Positions 52,155 through 61,736 are shown, counted from the first letter of the stretch. The stretch is DNA of 64,000 nt from Runella aurantiaca (GCF_003339505.1 NZ_QPIW01000025.1:41485-105484); one strand, 5' to 3'. Notes: generated by a model not told the origin, from the letters alone. Numbers and translations: made by a program.

Positions 52155-52216
52155 AGTCTGCATCGATAATAATCCGAATAAGGGTTAAATTGGCCGCCGA
52201 CAACTGCTGAAAACGA

Positions 52217-52726
52217 ATGGTTTCTTTCAAAGCATTGCTGCTAAAATTTGATAAAAAAGGCGAAAAAACGGGCTGGACTTATTTTGAGATTCCATCCCAT
52301 ATTGCCAAAGAACTCAATCCTGGCGTTAGAACGTCGTACCGGGTAAAGGGTAGGTTAGATGGGTATTCTATCAAACTCGTGGCTCTTTTGCCCATGGGCG
52401 AGGGCGGTTTTATCATTCCTGTCAATGCCGACATGCGGCGCGGCATCCGAAAAAAAGAAGGCGCAACCATTGAGGTCGAGCTTGAAATAGATACCGACCC
52501 GTTGCCACAGTCCGACGACTTGCTAGCGTGTTTGGAAGATGAACCCAAAGCATTGACGTATTTCAATAGTTTGCCTACCAGTCACCAAAATTATTACAGC
52601 AAATGGATTGAATCGGCCAAGACGATAGAAACCAAAACCAAGCGCATTTCGATGATGATCAAGGGCATGATGATGGGGTTGAATTATGGCGAGACCTTGC
52701 GGTATTTTCGCGACTTAGAGAAGTAA
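52217..52726 (+). CDS. YdeI/OmpD-associated protein with DUF1905 domain
   Basis: A 169-residue protein with DUF1905 (about 1-95, 'GWTYFEIPSHIAKELNPG') followed by the YdeI/OmdA motif ('YFNSLPTSHQNYYSKWIESA', about 118-140). The family is linked to bacteriocin or envelope protection in enterobacteria, without a defined mechanism. Cytosolic. Member of a same-strand row of small proteins. Confidence 0.82.
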   Translation: MVSFKALLLKFDKKGEKTGWTYFEIPSHIAKELNPGVRTSYRVKGRLDGYSIKLVALLPMGEGGFIIPVNADMRRGIRKKEGATIEVELEIDTDPLPQSDDLLACLEDEPKALTYFNSLPTSHQNYYSKWIESAKTIETKTKRISMMIKGMMMGLNYGETLRYFRDLEK

Positions 52727-52792
52727 ATCTCGACCTATGAAGTAATTTCGTTGCTCCCCATTCCTTTTGACAGCTTATTGTTTTTTTATGCT

Positions 52793-53119
52793 ATGGTTGA
52801 TTTAGAACAAGCCCATGAGATTTTATCTTCAATGCCCAACGCAGTGGAGGTACCTCACTTTGATAAACCTGCTTACAAAATCAACGGCAAAATTTTTGCG
52901 ACATTCAACATCGAAAACAAGTGGGTAACCTTGAAACTAACGCCTGAACAACAGGTGATTTACTGCGAAGATACGTCATTTTATCCCGTCCCCAACAAAT
53001 GGGGAGTATACGGTTGGACGCACGTTGACCTCAACCGAGTCAAGAAGAGTGCTTTTATCGAAGCCATCGAAACTGCGTACAACAATATCATTGCGGAAAA
53101 ACCAAAGCGAAAAAGGTAA
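52793..53119 (+). CDS. MmcQ/YjbR-family protein
   Basis: A 108-residue YjbR-like protein: 'VDLEQAHEILSSMPNAVEVP', 'FATFNIENKWVTLKL' and 'WGVYGWTHVDL' are family features. The fold resembles DNA-binding domains, but the function is not established. The ATG at 52793 is preferred over a TTG at 52751, which adds a hydrophobic leader not found in the family. Confidence 0.82.
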   Translation: MVDLEQAHEILSSMPNAVEVPHFDKPAYKINGKIFATFNIENKWVTLKLTPEQQVIYCEDTSFYPVPNKWGVYGWTHVDLNRVKKSAFIEAIETAYNNIIAEKPKRKR

Positions 53120-53139
53120 GTAGAAACAATCCGATAATT

Positions 53140-53682
53140 ATGAGAAAAATTGTTTTAGGCCTGGCTGTAAGCTTAGACGGCTACATTGAAGGCCCCAATG
53201 GCGAATACGACTGGTGCTTTACCGATCAGGATTATGGATTAAATGAGTTTTTTACGCGGATAGATAGTATTTTTGTAGGCCGCAAAACCTACGAAATGGC
53301 CTTGGCAGGGGATGGGCAGGAGAGCTGGCTTCCCAAAATGAGAGAATATATTTTTTCCACAACCCTCACCGAGGCCGATATAAGCCCCAAAAAAACACTC
53401 ATCAGCGGAGATATTGAAGCGAGAGTTAAAGCCATCAAAAACCAAAAAGGCAAGGATATTTGGCTTTTTGGAGGTGCAGAACTCACTAATACTCTCATGA
53501 ATCTTGGTCTGGTAGATGAGATTTGGCTGTCGATTCACCCCATTATTTTGGGGGCGGGAAAGCCACTTTTTAGTAGTTTAAAAGAACGAAGATGGCTGAC
53601 ACTGACCGATTCAAAAGTGTATGAAACTGGATTGGTATCTTTGAAATACGACTGCAAATGGGATACGGCAGAGACCACATAA
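53140..53682 (+). CDS. Dihydrofolate-reductase-like (RibD C-terminal) protein
   Basis: A 180-residue protein of the RibD C-terminal/DHFR-like family: 'KIVLGLAVSLDGYIEGPNG', 'DSIFVGRKTYEMAL', 'IWLFGGAELTNTLMNLGLVD' and 'IHPIILGAGKPLF'. These use NADPH for small-molecule reductions; the substrate is unknown. Follows the YjbR gene by 20 bases and ends at a terminator. Confidence 0.87.
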   Translation: MRKIVLGLAVSLDGYIEGPNGEYDWCFTDQDYGLNEFFTRIDSIFVGRKTYEMALAGDGQESWLPKMREYIFSTTLTEADISPKKTLISGDIEARVKAIKNQKGKDIWLFGGAELTNTLMNLGLVDEIWLSIHPIILGAGKPLFSSLKERRWLTLTDSKVYETGLVSLKYDCKWDTAETT

Positions 53683-53744
53683 GGGAAAAAGGGATGTTTG
53701 CGGAGAAAATCCTTTCTATGCTTTAATTAAAGCCCGAAGAGTAT

Positions 53745-53796
53745 AAAAAATGAGAGAGTTTAAGTAGATTTGATTACTTAAATTCTCTCATTTTTT
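53745..53796 (+). terminator. Terminator after the DHFR-like gene
   Basis: A 19-bp stem (53748-53766 with 53775-53793, one G-U pair) ending in six T. Confidence 0.75.
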
Positions 53797-53887
53797 GTGG
53801 TTAATGATGAGCTAAAATCTGAGTTTTTTTGCTTTTGGCAAAGTTTATGCTACTGTTCGGGATATACGCTGTTTAATATCGCCCTCT

Positions 53888-54805
53888 ATGAAAAAATACA
53901 TTGTTTTAATAAGCCTTTTAAGTGTGCAACTCGCTTTTTCTCAAGCGCCCGTTACTGGAAAAATAAAAAGTAACGTCGAGGTAATGGAGGTTAGGAGTGG
54001 CAAAAGACAGGTAATTTTGACCGCTGGTTACCTGTTGGAATCGCCCAATTGGTCGCGGGATGGGAAGTATTTTATCATTAACAGTAAAGGTTTGCTGGAA
54101 AAAATATCCCTAAAAGGTGAGTCGCTGGGGGTGGTTGATACTGACTTTGCCAACCGTTGCAACAACGCGCACGGCATTAGCTACGACGGCAAAAGTATTT
54201 TCTTTAGTTACAACGACGTTCGGGCGGGTATCAACAATAACTCCCGCATTTTTAAAGTTCCTATCGAAGGTGGAACACCCCTTTTATTGACCGAAAAAGC
54301 CCCTTCTTTTTGGCACAGCGTGAGCCGTTCGGGGAAAAATATACTGTACTCGGCCCAGCGCAATGGCGAATGGGATATTTATAAACTACCCACGGCGGGA
54401 GGCGATGAAATTCGGCTGACCAGCACCACTGGATTGGACGAGGGCCCCGAATACGGGCATGATTCCAAGTTTATTTATTTTAACTCCAATCGCACGGGCC
54501 GAATGCAACTCTTTCGGATGAAGCCCGACGGAACTGACCAAGAACGACTCACCGACGATGAATTTGATAACTGGTTTGCGCACCCAAGCCCTGATGGTAA
54601 ATGGCTAGTGTATATGTCTTATTTGGAAGACCAAAAAGGAACACATCCGTTGGGAAAAGAAGTAAAATTGCGTTTGTTGAACCTTAAAACAAAACAGGTC
54701 AAAGACCTAACGGAGACTTTTGTGGGTGGACAAGGCACGCTGAATGTGCCATGCTGGTCGCCAGATGGGAAAAAGATTATTTTTGTAACCTACAAGGTAG
54801 AGTGA
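53888..54805 (+). CDS. Exported TolB-like (PD40) beta-propeller protein
   Basis: A 305-residue protein with a signal peptide ('YIVLISLLSVQLAFSQ') and about six PD40/WD40-like blades ('ESPNWSRDGKYFIINSKG', 'GPEYGHDSKFIYFNSNRTGR', 'FAHPSPDGKWLVYMS', 'VPCWSPDGKKIIFVT'). Such stand-alone propellers bind partners in the periplasm; some relatives are labelled transporters by mistake. No enzyme site. Followed by a cytochrome peroxidase gene after 64 bases. Confidence 0.82.
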   Translation: MKKYIVLISLLSVQLAFSQAPVTGKIKSNVEVMEVRSGKRQVILTAGYLLESPNWSRDGKYFIINSKGLLEKISLKGESLGVVDTDFANRCNNAHGISYDGKSIFFSYNDVRAGINNNSRIFKVPIEGGTPLLLTEKAPSFWHSVSRSGKNILYSAQRNGEWDIYKLPTAGGDEIRLTSTTGLDEGPEYGHDSKFIYFNSNRTGRMQLFRMKPDGTDQERLTDDEFDNWFAHPSPDGKWLVYMSYLEDQKGTHPLGKEVKLRLLNLKTKQVKDLTETFVGGQGTLNVPCWSPDGKKIIFVTYKVE

Positions 54806-54869
54806 CACAAGTCATTGCCTGATATTCAGCATCTTTGTACTCTTGCCTTCCAAAATCAGGTATAAATGT

Positions 54870-56054
54870 ATGAATAAACGGGCTTTGCGTCCATTGACGG
54901 CAGTGGCTTTATGGATGACGGTGACGGTGTGGGGCTGTGGAGAAGAACAGACTCAAAAGAAAATGGTGGAGCAAGACGATATAAGCAAATTGGCTGCCTT
55001 GCCCACCGAAGTGCCTTTTCCCGCCGATAATGCTCCTTCAGACGAGAAAGTTGCCCTTGGGCGTCTGCTGTTTTTTGATCCCATTTTATCGGGCCATAGA
55101 GACGTTGCCTGTGCTACCTGTCACCATCCTGAGTTTGGGTTTGCCGAAAGTCTTGAACTTTCCATTGGGGCAAATGGGCGCGGTATGGGCAGTAAGCGGA
55201 CGTTTAATGTTCCAAATGATATTCCTTTCGTCAAACGAAATTCTCAAACCATTCTGAATGCGGCCTTTAACGGGGTTACGCTCACTACCGCCACTAATCC
55301 CTCCAACGCGCCCATGTTTTGGGATGTACGGGTCAAAAGCCTTGAAAATCAAGCATTGGAGCCTATCAAAGCCTTGGAAGAAATGCGTGGGCATCAGTAT
55401 GCCGTAGAAGTAGCGCTTGACAGTGTTGTGAACCGATTGAGAAAAAACAAAGAATACCGAGCCCTTTTTCGGGCGGCTTTTCCGATGGAATCACCCATCA
55501 CGGTAGAAAATATGGCCAAAGCCATTGCCGCTTACGAGCGTACGCTGGTGGGTGGAAATTCTCGTTTTGACCAATATCTGCGGGGCGATAAAAATGCGCT
55601 TTCTATCAATGAAGTGGACGGAATGCAGGCATTTCTGAAATCGGGATGTGCCAAGTGTCACAATGGCCCGATGCTTTCGGATTATCAATTGCACGCTTTG
55701 GGCGTGGCTGATAACGAAAAGCTACCACAGTCGGATGCTGGAGTGGACAATCAATACAAATTCAGGACGCCAAGCTTGCGAAATTTGCGCTATACGGCAC
55801 CGTATATGCACAGCGGTACGCTCAAGACGCTGGAACACGTGCTCGAATTTTACGAAGATTTGGCGGGGGATAAAATCCGTAATCCGAAGGTAAAAAAAGA
55901 GCAACTCGACCCGATTGTTGAAAATCTCAAAGTGGATTTCAAAGACATTTCGTTGATTGTAGAATTTCTGAATACCCTCAATGACGACCAATTTGACCGT
56001 TCGGTGCCCCAACGCGTGCCCAGTGGCTTAAAGCCCGGCGGCAATCTCAACTGA
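54870..56054 (+). CDS. Dihaem cytochrome c peroxidase (MauG/CcpA family)
   Basis: A 394-residue protein. The ATG at 54870 begins a signal ending in 'VTVWGCG', so it may be a lipoprotein. Haem motifs: 'CATCHH' (Cys81, Cys84, His85) and 'CAKCHNGP' (about 260). The family segments 'LGRLLFFDPILSG', 'LRNLRYTAPYMHSGTLKTLE' and 'VEFLNTLNDDQFD' are intact. It reduces H2O2 with electrons from small carriers or, as in MauG, modifies a protein. Periplasmic. Confidence 0.9.
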   Translation: MNKRALRPLTAVALWMTVTVWGCGEEQTQKKMVEQDDISKLAALPTEVPFPADNAPSDEKVALGRLLFFDPILSGHRDVACATCHHPEFGFAESLELSIGANGRGMGSKRTFNVPNDIPFVKRNSQTILNAAFNGVTLTTATNPSNAPMFWDVRVKSLENQALEPIKALEEMRGHQYAVEVALDSVVNRLRKNKEYRALFRAAFPMESPITVENMAKAIAAYERTLVGGNSRFDQYLRGDKNALSINEVDGMQAFLKSGCAKCHNGPMLSDYQLHALGVADNEKLPQSDAGVDNQYKFRTPSLRNLRYTAPYMHSGTLKTLEHVLEFYEDLAGDKIRNPKVKKEQLDPIVENLKVDFKDISLIVEFLNTLNDDQFDRSVPQRVPSGLKPGGNLN

Positions 56055-56099
56055 TAATTTTGCTTAACTTGCATAGTAAACCCACTCAGTCATCAAGCT

Positions 56100-57191
56100 A
56101 TGCAAAACCGCTTACTTTCTTTGGACGTATTTCGTGGCATGACCGTCGCGGCCATGATTTTGGTCAATAACCCCGGCGATTGGGAGCACGTCTATGCGCC
56201 TTTACTCCACGCTCATTGGCACGGATGCACGCCCACCGATCTCATTTTTCCTTTTTTTCTGTTTATTGTGGGGGTGTCTATTTCCTTCGCCATGGCCAAG
56301 ACCACGCCATCTATCCCTAAAATCATCAAGCGCAGTGCGATTTTATTTGGCTTGGGGCTGTTCCTGAATTTGTATCCAAAGTTTGATTTTGCCAACGTTC
56401 GTATCCCCGGCGTTTTGCAGAGGATTGCCCTTGTGTATTTGGTTTGCTCGTTGATTTTTATCAAAACCTCTCGCAACACGCAAATTATTACCACTGTTAT
56501 ACTGCTTACCGCCTACTGGTTATTGATGACGTTGGTGCCCGTGCCGGGGATAGGATACGCCAATTTGGAGCCTACCACCAACTTGGGCGCGTGGGTAGAC
56601 CGCAATCTGCTGACCACTGCGCATTTGTGGCGGTCGGCAAAAGTATGGGACCCCGAGGGGATTTTCAGCACCCTCCCCGCCATTGGCACTGGCATGTTGG
56701 GTGTGTTGACGGGGCAATGGTTGCGAAGCCAACGAACCGATGCCGAAAAAATGGCGTGGCTATTTCTTTCGGGCAATGCGCTCATCATTGGCGGGCTGAT
56801 TTGGAACGAGTTTTTCCCCATTAATAAATCTCTCTGGACGAGTTCTTTTGTGCTTTATGCAGGGGGCTGGGCCATGGTCGCTTTAGCAATCTGCTATTGG
56901 TTGATTGATGTGCAGGGGTATCGCCGCTGGACGACTCCTTTCGTGGCCTTTGGCGTCAATGCCATTACGGTCTTTTTTCTGTCAGGGGTTATTCCTCGTA
57001 CCTTACCGCTTTTTAAAATCAATACACCAGAAGGGCCCCTAGGTTCGCAGGTTTGGATGCAGAAAAATCTGATAAGCGTTTGGTTCAACAACCCTTACAA
57101 CGCCTCCTTGGCAGGAGCGCTTACGTTTATCACGATTTGGTTTGTGATTCTGTACGTGATGTATAAAAAAGGAATCATTATAAAAGTGTAG
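56100..57191 (+). CDS. Heparan-alpha-glucosaminide acetyltransferase-like membrane protein (NagX/DUF5009)
   Basis: A 363-residue membrane protein with about ten helices. The N-terminal signature 'RLLSLDVFRGMTVAAMILVN' and 'HAHWHGCTPTDLIFPFFLFI' (with the conserved active His) mark the HGSNAT/NagX family, which moves acetyl groups across the membrane onto amino sugars. In Bacteroidota these genes accompany chitin or GlcNAc use. It starts 45 bases after the peroxidase gene, possibly one transcript, without an evident functional link. Confidence 0.88.
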   Translation: MQNRLLSLDVFRGMTVAAMILVNNPGDWEHVYAPLLHAHWHGCTPTDLIFPFFLFIVGVSISFAMAKTTPSIPKIIKRSAILFGLGLFLNLYPKFDFANVRIPGVLQRIALVYLVCSLIFIKTSRNTQIITTVILLTAYWLLMTLVPVPGIGYANLEPTTNLGAWVDRNLLTTAHLWRSAKVWDPEGIFSTLPAIGTGMLGVLTGQWLRSQRTDAEKMAWLFLSGNALIIGGLIWNEFFPINKSLWTSSFVLYAGGWAMVALAICYWLIDVQGYRRWTTPFVAFGVNAITVFFLSGVIPRTLPLFKINTPEGPLGSQVWMQKNLISVWFNNPYNASLAGALTFITIWFVILYVMYKKGIIIKV

Positions 57192-57203
57192 AGCTATTGA
57201 AGT

Positions 57204-57599
57204 CTACCAAATGATAGTCACTTGATTGCTATAAAGACTGAATTTTTCATCTACGGTAATAATGGCCAGTCTTTCATGCTGTGCAGTGGCGATGAGTAAT
57301 CTGTCAAAAGGGTCTCTATGGTCTTGGATTAGGGGAATGTGTTCGTAGGCATCTAAGTGACTTGTTGTTATGGGCAACATAACTATACCAATCCTTTTAA
57401 GCTCTTTTGCATATTCCTCAATGTCCTTGGAAAGAGAAAGTTTGCCTGTTTTTTTCTTAATTGCCATTTCAAACAAAGAAATGACGCTGGCGAAGCAATC
57501 AATTGAAATGTCAGAAAGTATGTTTTGGGCAGTCAAAGATAGGCGGGAGTCATTCTCCAGCATCCAAAGAAGAACGTGAGTATCTAATAAAAAACCCAC
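57204..57599 (-). CDS. vapC: VapC-type PIN-domain toxin
   Basis: A 131-residue PIN ribonuclease: Asp in 'FLLDTHVLLWML', Glu in 'SLFEMAIKKKTG' and Asp in 'DHRDPFDRLLIATAQ', plus Asp in 'ITVDEKF', make the acidic site. 'DPFDRLLIATA' is a hallmark of the VapC subgroup with PIN and RelB/DUF2281-type partners. Its start overlaps the antitoxin stop. Unlike the PIN at 10285, so the two modules have separate origins. Confidence 0.9.
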   Translation of the reverse strand: MGFLLDTHVLLWMLENDSRLSLTAQNILSDISIDCFASVISLFEMAIKKKTGKLSLSKDIEEYAKELKRIGIVMLPITTSHLDAYEHIPLIQDHRDPFDRLLIATAQHERLAIITVDEKFSLYSNQVTIIW

Positions 57600-57811
57600 T
57601 ACATATATTCTTTTAAGTCGTCAAGCGGTTCATTAAAATCATCTGCCATCCAAATAGTACCTTTCATTGTACCGAATGGACGTTTTTTTAAAAGAGGCTT
57701 ATCATCAATTTCTTCAATAATAGTCACAATTACTTTGGCATGTTGTGTAGGTAGTGGTTCGTCTAGTATTACCTGCCCGTTTTCATAAATACCCCGAACT
57801 GCTGTTAACAT
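57599..57811 (-). CDS. VapB-like antitoxin (DUF2281/AbrB-like N terminus)
   Basis: A 70-residue antitoxin: a short beta-rich dimerisation/DNA-binding start ('AVRGIYENGQVILDEPLPTQ') then a flexible acidic tail ('WMADDFNEPLDDLKEYM') of the kind that occupies the PIN active site. Its stop overlaps the toxin start, so the toxin is made only by coupled translation. A TAATTTTG element lies 24 bases upstream. Confidence 0.82.
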   Translation of the reverse strand: MLTAVRGIYENGQVILDEPLPTQHAKVIVTIIEEIDDKPLLKKRPFGTMKGTIWMADDFNEPLDDLKEYM

Positions 57812-57834
57812 AATAATGTATGTTTGTTTTACTC

Positions 57835-57842
57835 AAAATTAT
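57835..57842 (-). promoter_or_regulatory. -7 element of the vapBC operon
   Basis: TAATTTTG on the minus strand fits TAnnTTTG, 24 bases before the antitoxin ATG at 57811. The upstream TTTG is about 14 bases away, closer than usual. Confidence 0.4.
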
Positions 57843-57887
57843 ACATTTTTTTCATCAAACGGTAATACGCAATTTTAGTAAATCTAT

Positions 57888-57927
57888 AAAAAATGAAGCC
57901 TGCCGTTTTGGGCAGGCTTCATTTTTT
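57888..57927. terminator. Terminator of the sugar-catabolism operon
   Basis: A 16-bp stem (57889-57904 with 57911-57926) with A and T runs. Its right arm ends at the stop codon of the fusion gene at 57926, so the minus-strand transcript should end here, insulating vapBC. Confidence 0.85.
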
Positions 57928-60900
57928 ATTTAGCGCTTGTCTTCACTTCCTCTTTCACCACTTTCATCACCCCGCTCATCAGGCGCCAGTGGCCAGGGAA
58001 CGTACAGATGTAAGGGTAATTGCCTGGTTCAGTGGGTGCCGTGAAGGTAAGGCGATAGGTTTGGTCAGGGTTGACCAACGGCGTGAACGCGATTACTTGT
58101 GGCAGATTGGGAACGTAGTTTTTCTCGGCCGCATCTTTTTGCGTAATCATCTTGTCGGCGGCATTTCCTACAATATCCGTTGATTTAGGCTTGATAATCA
58201 CCAAGTTGTGCTGCATAGCATCGGGGTTTTCAAAAACCAACTCAACGGGTTTGCCCGCAATGACTGTAAATTCTTTGATATCAAACTTCATCGCTTCCTT
58301 GATGGATTTGATTTTGATAACCTGCAAGTTCGGGTCAACCGGAACCAAGGCATTTGCCCCAAAAGACTCTACAATTCCGGTGAATTTGGCTTTCAAATCT
58401 TCCGAAATGGTTTCTTTGGTGCTAACCAGCAGCATTTTGTTGGCATCGTTGGTTGTCACTTTACGACGTGGATTCCAACCATTTACGATTCCTTTCAACA
58501 CCGCATAACGAGCTTCGCTGTCGAGCGTATTGGCTTTGACAATCAACGCAATAACCGAATCTGGGCTTACCGTAGAGGAAGCATAGCTCCGGGCGGCGCG
58601 CTCCAACGCAAAGTCAGAAAGTTTGGCGGGGCGTTTTACTTCAAAGGTTTTGGCAAACGAGTTGTTCTTAACGTCATCTTCTTCAGAAATCAGGTTGTCG
58701 GGGTCGATGCTGGCGCTGATGCGCAATTTACCAGCTTGTTCGGCCGTAAATCCCATCCGTCCAACCCAAGGGCCGTTGTTACTTTCAACCAATTGAATGG
58801 TTTCACCCGCGCCGATACCATTTTTCAATTGATAACTTACCAAATTGATTTTGAGTCCTAAGCCTTCGATTTGAACTTTTACCACGGGCACTGTTTCTTT
58901 CGGAATGGCAGTTCCCTTGTTGGTTATTTCAATCGCGATAGCGGCATACTCTCGAACAAAAGGCTGAGCGGGTGTGGTAGTAATGTTGGTAATCGCAAAG
59001 TCAGGCTTGGTGGCAGCAGTATGTGCATGATTGGCCGTTGATGTTTGCGATGAGGCGGCATTGGGGCCGTGCATGGCGCTGTGGTCATGGGTCATGGGGG
59101 CTGATGCCTTGCCGTGCGACGGTCCGACCTCTGCTTTCAGTCCAACGGTACGTTTGGCCAAATAGGCTTTCATTAATTTCCCGCCGTGGGCATTCAGGAT
59201 AATCGAGAATGCATCTGGAAGCCAACGGTCATCGGCTTCATTTGAGCTTTCGAAACGAGCCAAAATGGTCTTTTCAGCTTCGGGAGTTAGTGGCGTTTCG
59301 CTAAACTTCAAAAGTGAATTCAGCACCACTAGAGGCTCTTTGTCGTTCAGGGTATTATTGGCCAACAGCGCCTGCGCGGTTGCCGCCGTTGGAGGCAAAA
59401 CTTGCAGCGCATTTTTACGAACAGCGGCGCTTGGGTGTTTTAAAGCAGAAGTAACGGCTTTCAAAACACTTTCATCATTCATAGCTCCCAAGCCTTCTAG
59501 CGCCCAAAGAGCATGAATTGCGGCAGGGTTCAGGCCAATTTCGTCAACGGATGAGTCATTGACCAATGCAATCAGTTGTGGTACAACGTCTTTGTTACCT
59601 CTTTCCACCAACATACGTTGGGCGTGATTTCGCCAAAACATATTAGCGTTTTTCAGGGCCGCCACCAATTCTGCTGGGCGGTCTTTGCTCAATGAAATCG
59701 GGGTATAGGCAGGCGCCTGCTTGTAGCCTACTCGGTAAATACGTCCGTGGGTATAATCGCGCAGATCGGTGTCGTAAGCATTTCCTTTACCGTTGCCAAA
59801 GCCCTGTGGAGTAGGGTTGTGTTGGATAATAAAGCTGTACCAGTCGGCCACCCAAACGGCCCCGTCGGGTCCAACTTCAGCAAAAACGGGAGAAAACCAT
59901 TCATCAGCACCAGCCATCAGGTTGAAGGCTTCCTTGTCTTCGTAATCAGTACCTTTTTTTACCATTTCGTTTTGGTGCAGTACGTGACCAGTAGGCTCAG
60001 CGACGAAGGCAATTTGGTTCCAGTATTTCTTAGGGAAGGCCCGTGCGGTATAAAAATTATGTCCTGCAGCGGCGGTAAAGCCCCCAAAAACGTCTACTTG
60101 ACGAATCCGTGGGGTGATAGGCTTCATGTCTTTGTGGGTATCGGTACCTCGGCTACCGTTGTCGCGGCCCATGCCTGTATTGCCCGTAAAATAACGGTGC
60201 GGGATGGCCATGTACCAGCCGTGTGAGTTGTTGGCCGTTGAGCCAAACACATCGCCAGCTTCGTTGAAAGCCATTCCCCACGTGTTGTTGGATGTACTTG
60301 TCATCCATTCCATTTTAGACCCATCGGGTTTGAAACGGAAAAATGCCTGTCCGAATTTCAGACTGTCGGTGTTGTCTTTGAGTTTTCCTTCGAATCCAGA
60401 ATAGCCTACTGAGCCCCAAATCCAGTTGTCAAAACCATAGTGTAAGTTACTTGGACCCGCGTGGGTGTCGCCCGTACCAAAGCCAGAGAAAAGGATTTTC
60501 TTTTCGTCCGCTTTGTCGTCACCGTTGGTATCTTTCAGGAAAATCATGTGAGGTGCTTGGCTGACGATGAGCCCGCCATTGGCAAATACCATGCCCGTTG
60601 GAATGCTTAATCCTTCAGCAAAACGTGTAAACTTATCAGCTTTACCGTCTTTGTCAGTGTCTTCGCAAATCAGGATATAATCAGTGCCACCTGTATCTTT
60701 ACGCTCGTTGGGATAATCTTTGGTAATCAAGACATATAAACGACCGCGCTCGTCCCAGCTCATGGCAATGGGGTGCATTACGTTAGGCTCTGCTGCAAAC
60801 AACTCCAAGGTAAAATCGGCGGGTACCTGAATGTGTTTCATAGATTGCTCAGGCGTGACGGCATTTTGCTGCAATTGTGGGCCAGTGCGTTTTTCGTAGT

Positions 60901-61708
60901 TGGGAAGTTTGGCTTCTTTGTACGTAAAAGGTAGCGGGTCGAGCGCATCTAGGTTTTTGACGGCTTGGTCACCCACGGCCCAACGAATTCCTTTTTCGAG
61001 CATTTTCATAAACTCGGGCTGACTCCACGTACGGTCGTCGTGACCATAAGCCGTGTAGAAAATACGGCCTTTGCCGTGGGTACGTACCCACGTGTACGGC
61101 TCCGTTTTGGCGTTGGGCTTATCTTTGTACTGGTCGGGCTGAATCTCGCGCTCAGTCAATACCAGATTGTCGGGTTGGAGTTTGCTGTGCAGATACGTTT
61201 CGTCCAGTGTTTTGAACTGCTTCACGCCCATGATGGCGGGGTGGTTGGGATTGGTCCAAACCGGACGAATGGTATCCCACGTGTGCCGCCAGAATTGGCC
61301 ACCCATGATTTTGACCAATTCATCCGAATTGCGGAAACAATACGATGCGCAGTGAACCGGAATGAACCCTTTGCCACTGGCAATGTAATCTACCAATGCA
61401 CGCTCTTGAGGTTTGCTGATGGTATCCCAGTTGGCATAAAGCAACACACCGTCATACTTGGCCAGATTGGTCGGATTGAGGTCTTCCAATTGGTCAGAAT
61501 AGGTAAAGTTGATGCCCTTGCTTCCCAGCGCAGACATGATGGCGGGCACCCGCTCGATGGGGCGGTGGTGGCCATTGTCGCCCAGAAACAGAATTTCCAA
61601 CCGTCGTGGAGTCACGGGTTGGTTGGATTGGGCTGTTTGTGCGGGTTTTTGCGTAGCGCATTGCCACGTCAAAATCGCGAGTAAAACAATGGGTAGGAGA
61701 CGTTTCAT
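57926..61708 (-). CDS. ThuA-propeller-HEAT-CARDB-azurin fusion lipoprotein
   Basis: A 1260-residue protein. The ATG at 61708 begins a lipoprotein signal ('IVLLAILTWQC', Cys about 17). Modules: ThuA (about 40-255, 'RRLEILFLGDNGHHR', 'GKGFIPVHCASYCF'), a glucose-dehydrogenase-like beta-propeller (about 290-650, 'MHPIAMSWDERGRLYVLITK'), HEAT-like repeats (about 680-860), a CARDB-like beta domain (about 920-1030) and a C-terminal azurin/auracyanin domain. The copper ligands are His1167 ('MQHNLVI'), Cys1235, His1240 and Met1244, with azurin spacing (C-x4-H-x3-M). No CxxCH motif exists anywhere, although relatives with ThuA, propeller and HEAT usually end in cytochrome c. Probably a periplasmic sugar oxidoreductase passing electrons to copper. 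Last gene of the operon with 62891 and 61737. Confidence 0.9.
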   Translation of the reverse strand: MKRLLPIVLLAILTWQCATQKPAQTAQSNQPVTPRRLEILFLGDNGHHRPIERVPAIMSALGSKGINFTYSDQLEDLNPTNLAKYDGVLLYANWDTISKPQERALVDYIASGKGFIPVHCASYCFRNSDELVKIMGGQFWRHTWDTIRPVWTNPNHPAIMGVKQFKTLDETYLHSKLQPDNLVLTEREIQPDQYKDKPNAKTEPYTWVRTHGKGRIFYTAYGHDDRTWSQPEFMKMLEKGIRWAVGDQAVKNLDALDPLPFTYKEAKLPNYEKRTGPQLQQNAVTPEQSMKHIQVPADFTLELFAAEPNVMHPIAMSWDERGRLYVLITKDYPNERKDTGGTDYILICEDTDKDGKADKFTRFAEGLSIPTGMVFANGGLIVSQAPHMIFLKDTNGDDKADEKKILFSGFGTGDTHAGPSNLHYGFDNWIWGSVGYSGFEGKLKDNTDSLKFGQAFFRFKPDGSKMEWMTSTSNNTWGMAFNEAGDVFGSTANNSHGWYMAIPHRYFTGNTGMGRDNGSRGTDTHKDMKPITPRIRQVDVFGGFTAAAGHNFYTARAFPKKYWNQIAFVAEPTGHVLHQNEMVKKGTDYEDKEAFNLMAGADEWFSPVFAEVGPDGAVWVADWYSFIIQHNPTPQGFGNGKGNAYDTDLRDYTHGRIYRVGYKQAPAYTPISLSKDRPAELVAALKNANMFWRNHAQRMLVERGNKDVVPQLIALVNDSSVDEIGLNPAAIHALWALEGLGAMNDESVLKAVTSALKHPSAAVRKNALQVLPPTAATAQALLANNTLNDKEPLVVLNSLLKFSETPLTPEAEKTILARFESSNEADDRWLPDAFSIILNAHGGKLMKAYLAKRTVGLKAEVGPSHGKASAPMTHDHSAMHGPNAASSQTSTANHAHTAATKPDFAITNITTTPAQPFVREYAAIAIEITNKGTAIPKETVPVVKVQIEGLGLKINLVSYQLKNGIGAGETIQLVESNNGPWVGRMGFTAEQAGKLRISASIDPDNLISEEDDVKNNSFAKTFEVKRPAKLSDFALERAARSYASSTVSPDSVIALIVKANTLDSEARYAVLKGIVNGWNPRRKVTTNDANKMLLVSTKETISEDLKAKFTGIVESFGANALVPVDPNLQVIKIKSIKEAMKFDIKEFTVIAGKPVELVFENPDAMQHNLVIIKPKSTDIVGNAADKMITQKDAAEKNYVPNLPQVIAFTPLVNPDQTYRLTFTAPTEPGNYPYICTFPGHWRLMSGVMKVVKEEVKTSAK

Positions 61709-61736
61709 TGTATGGTTCATTCAGATGATTTCGAAG

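Noticed and set aside
60965..61684. Plus-strand frame of 239 codons opposite the ThuA-azurin fusion
   Set aside because: Antisense to a clearly coding, multi-domain gene and without domain features of its own.
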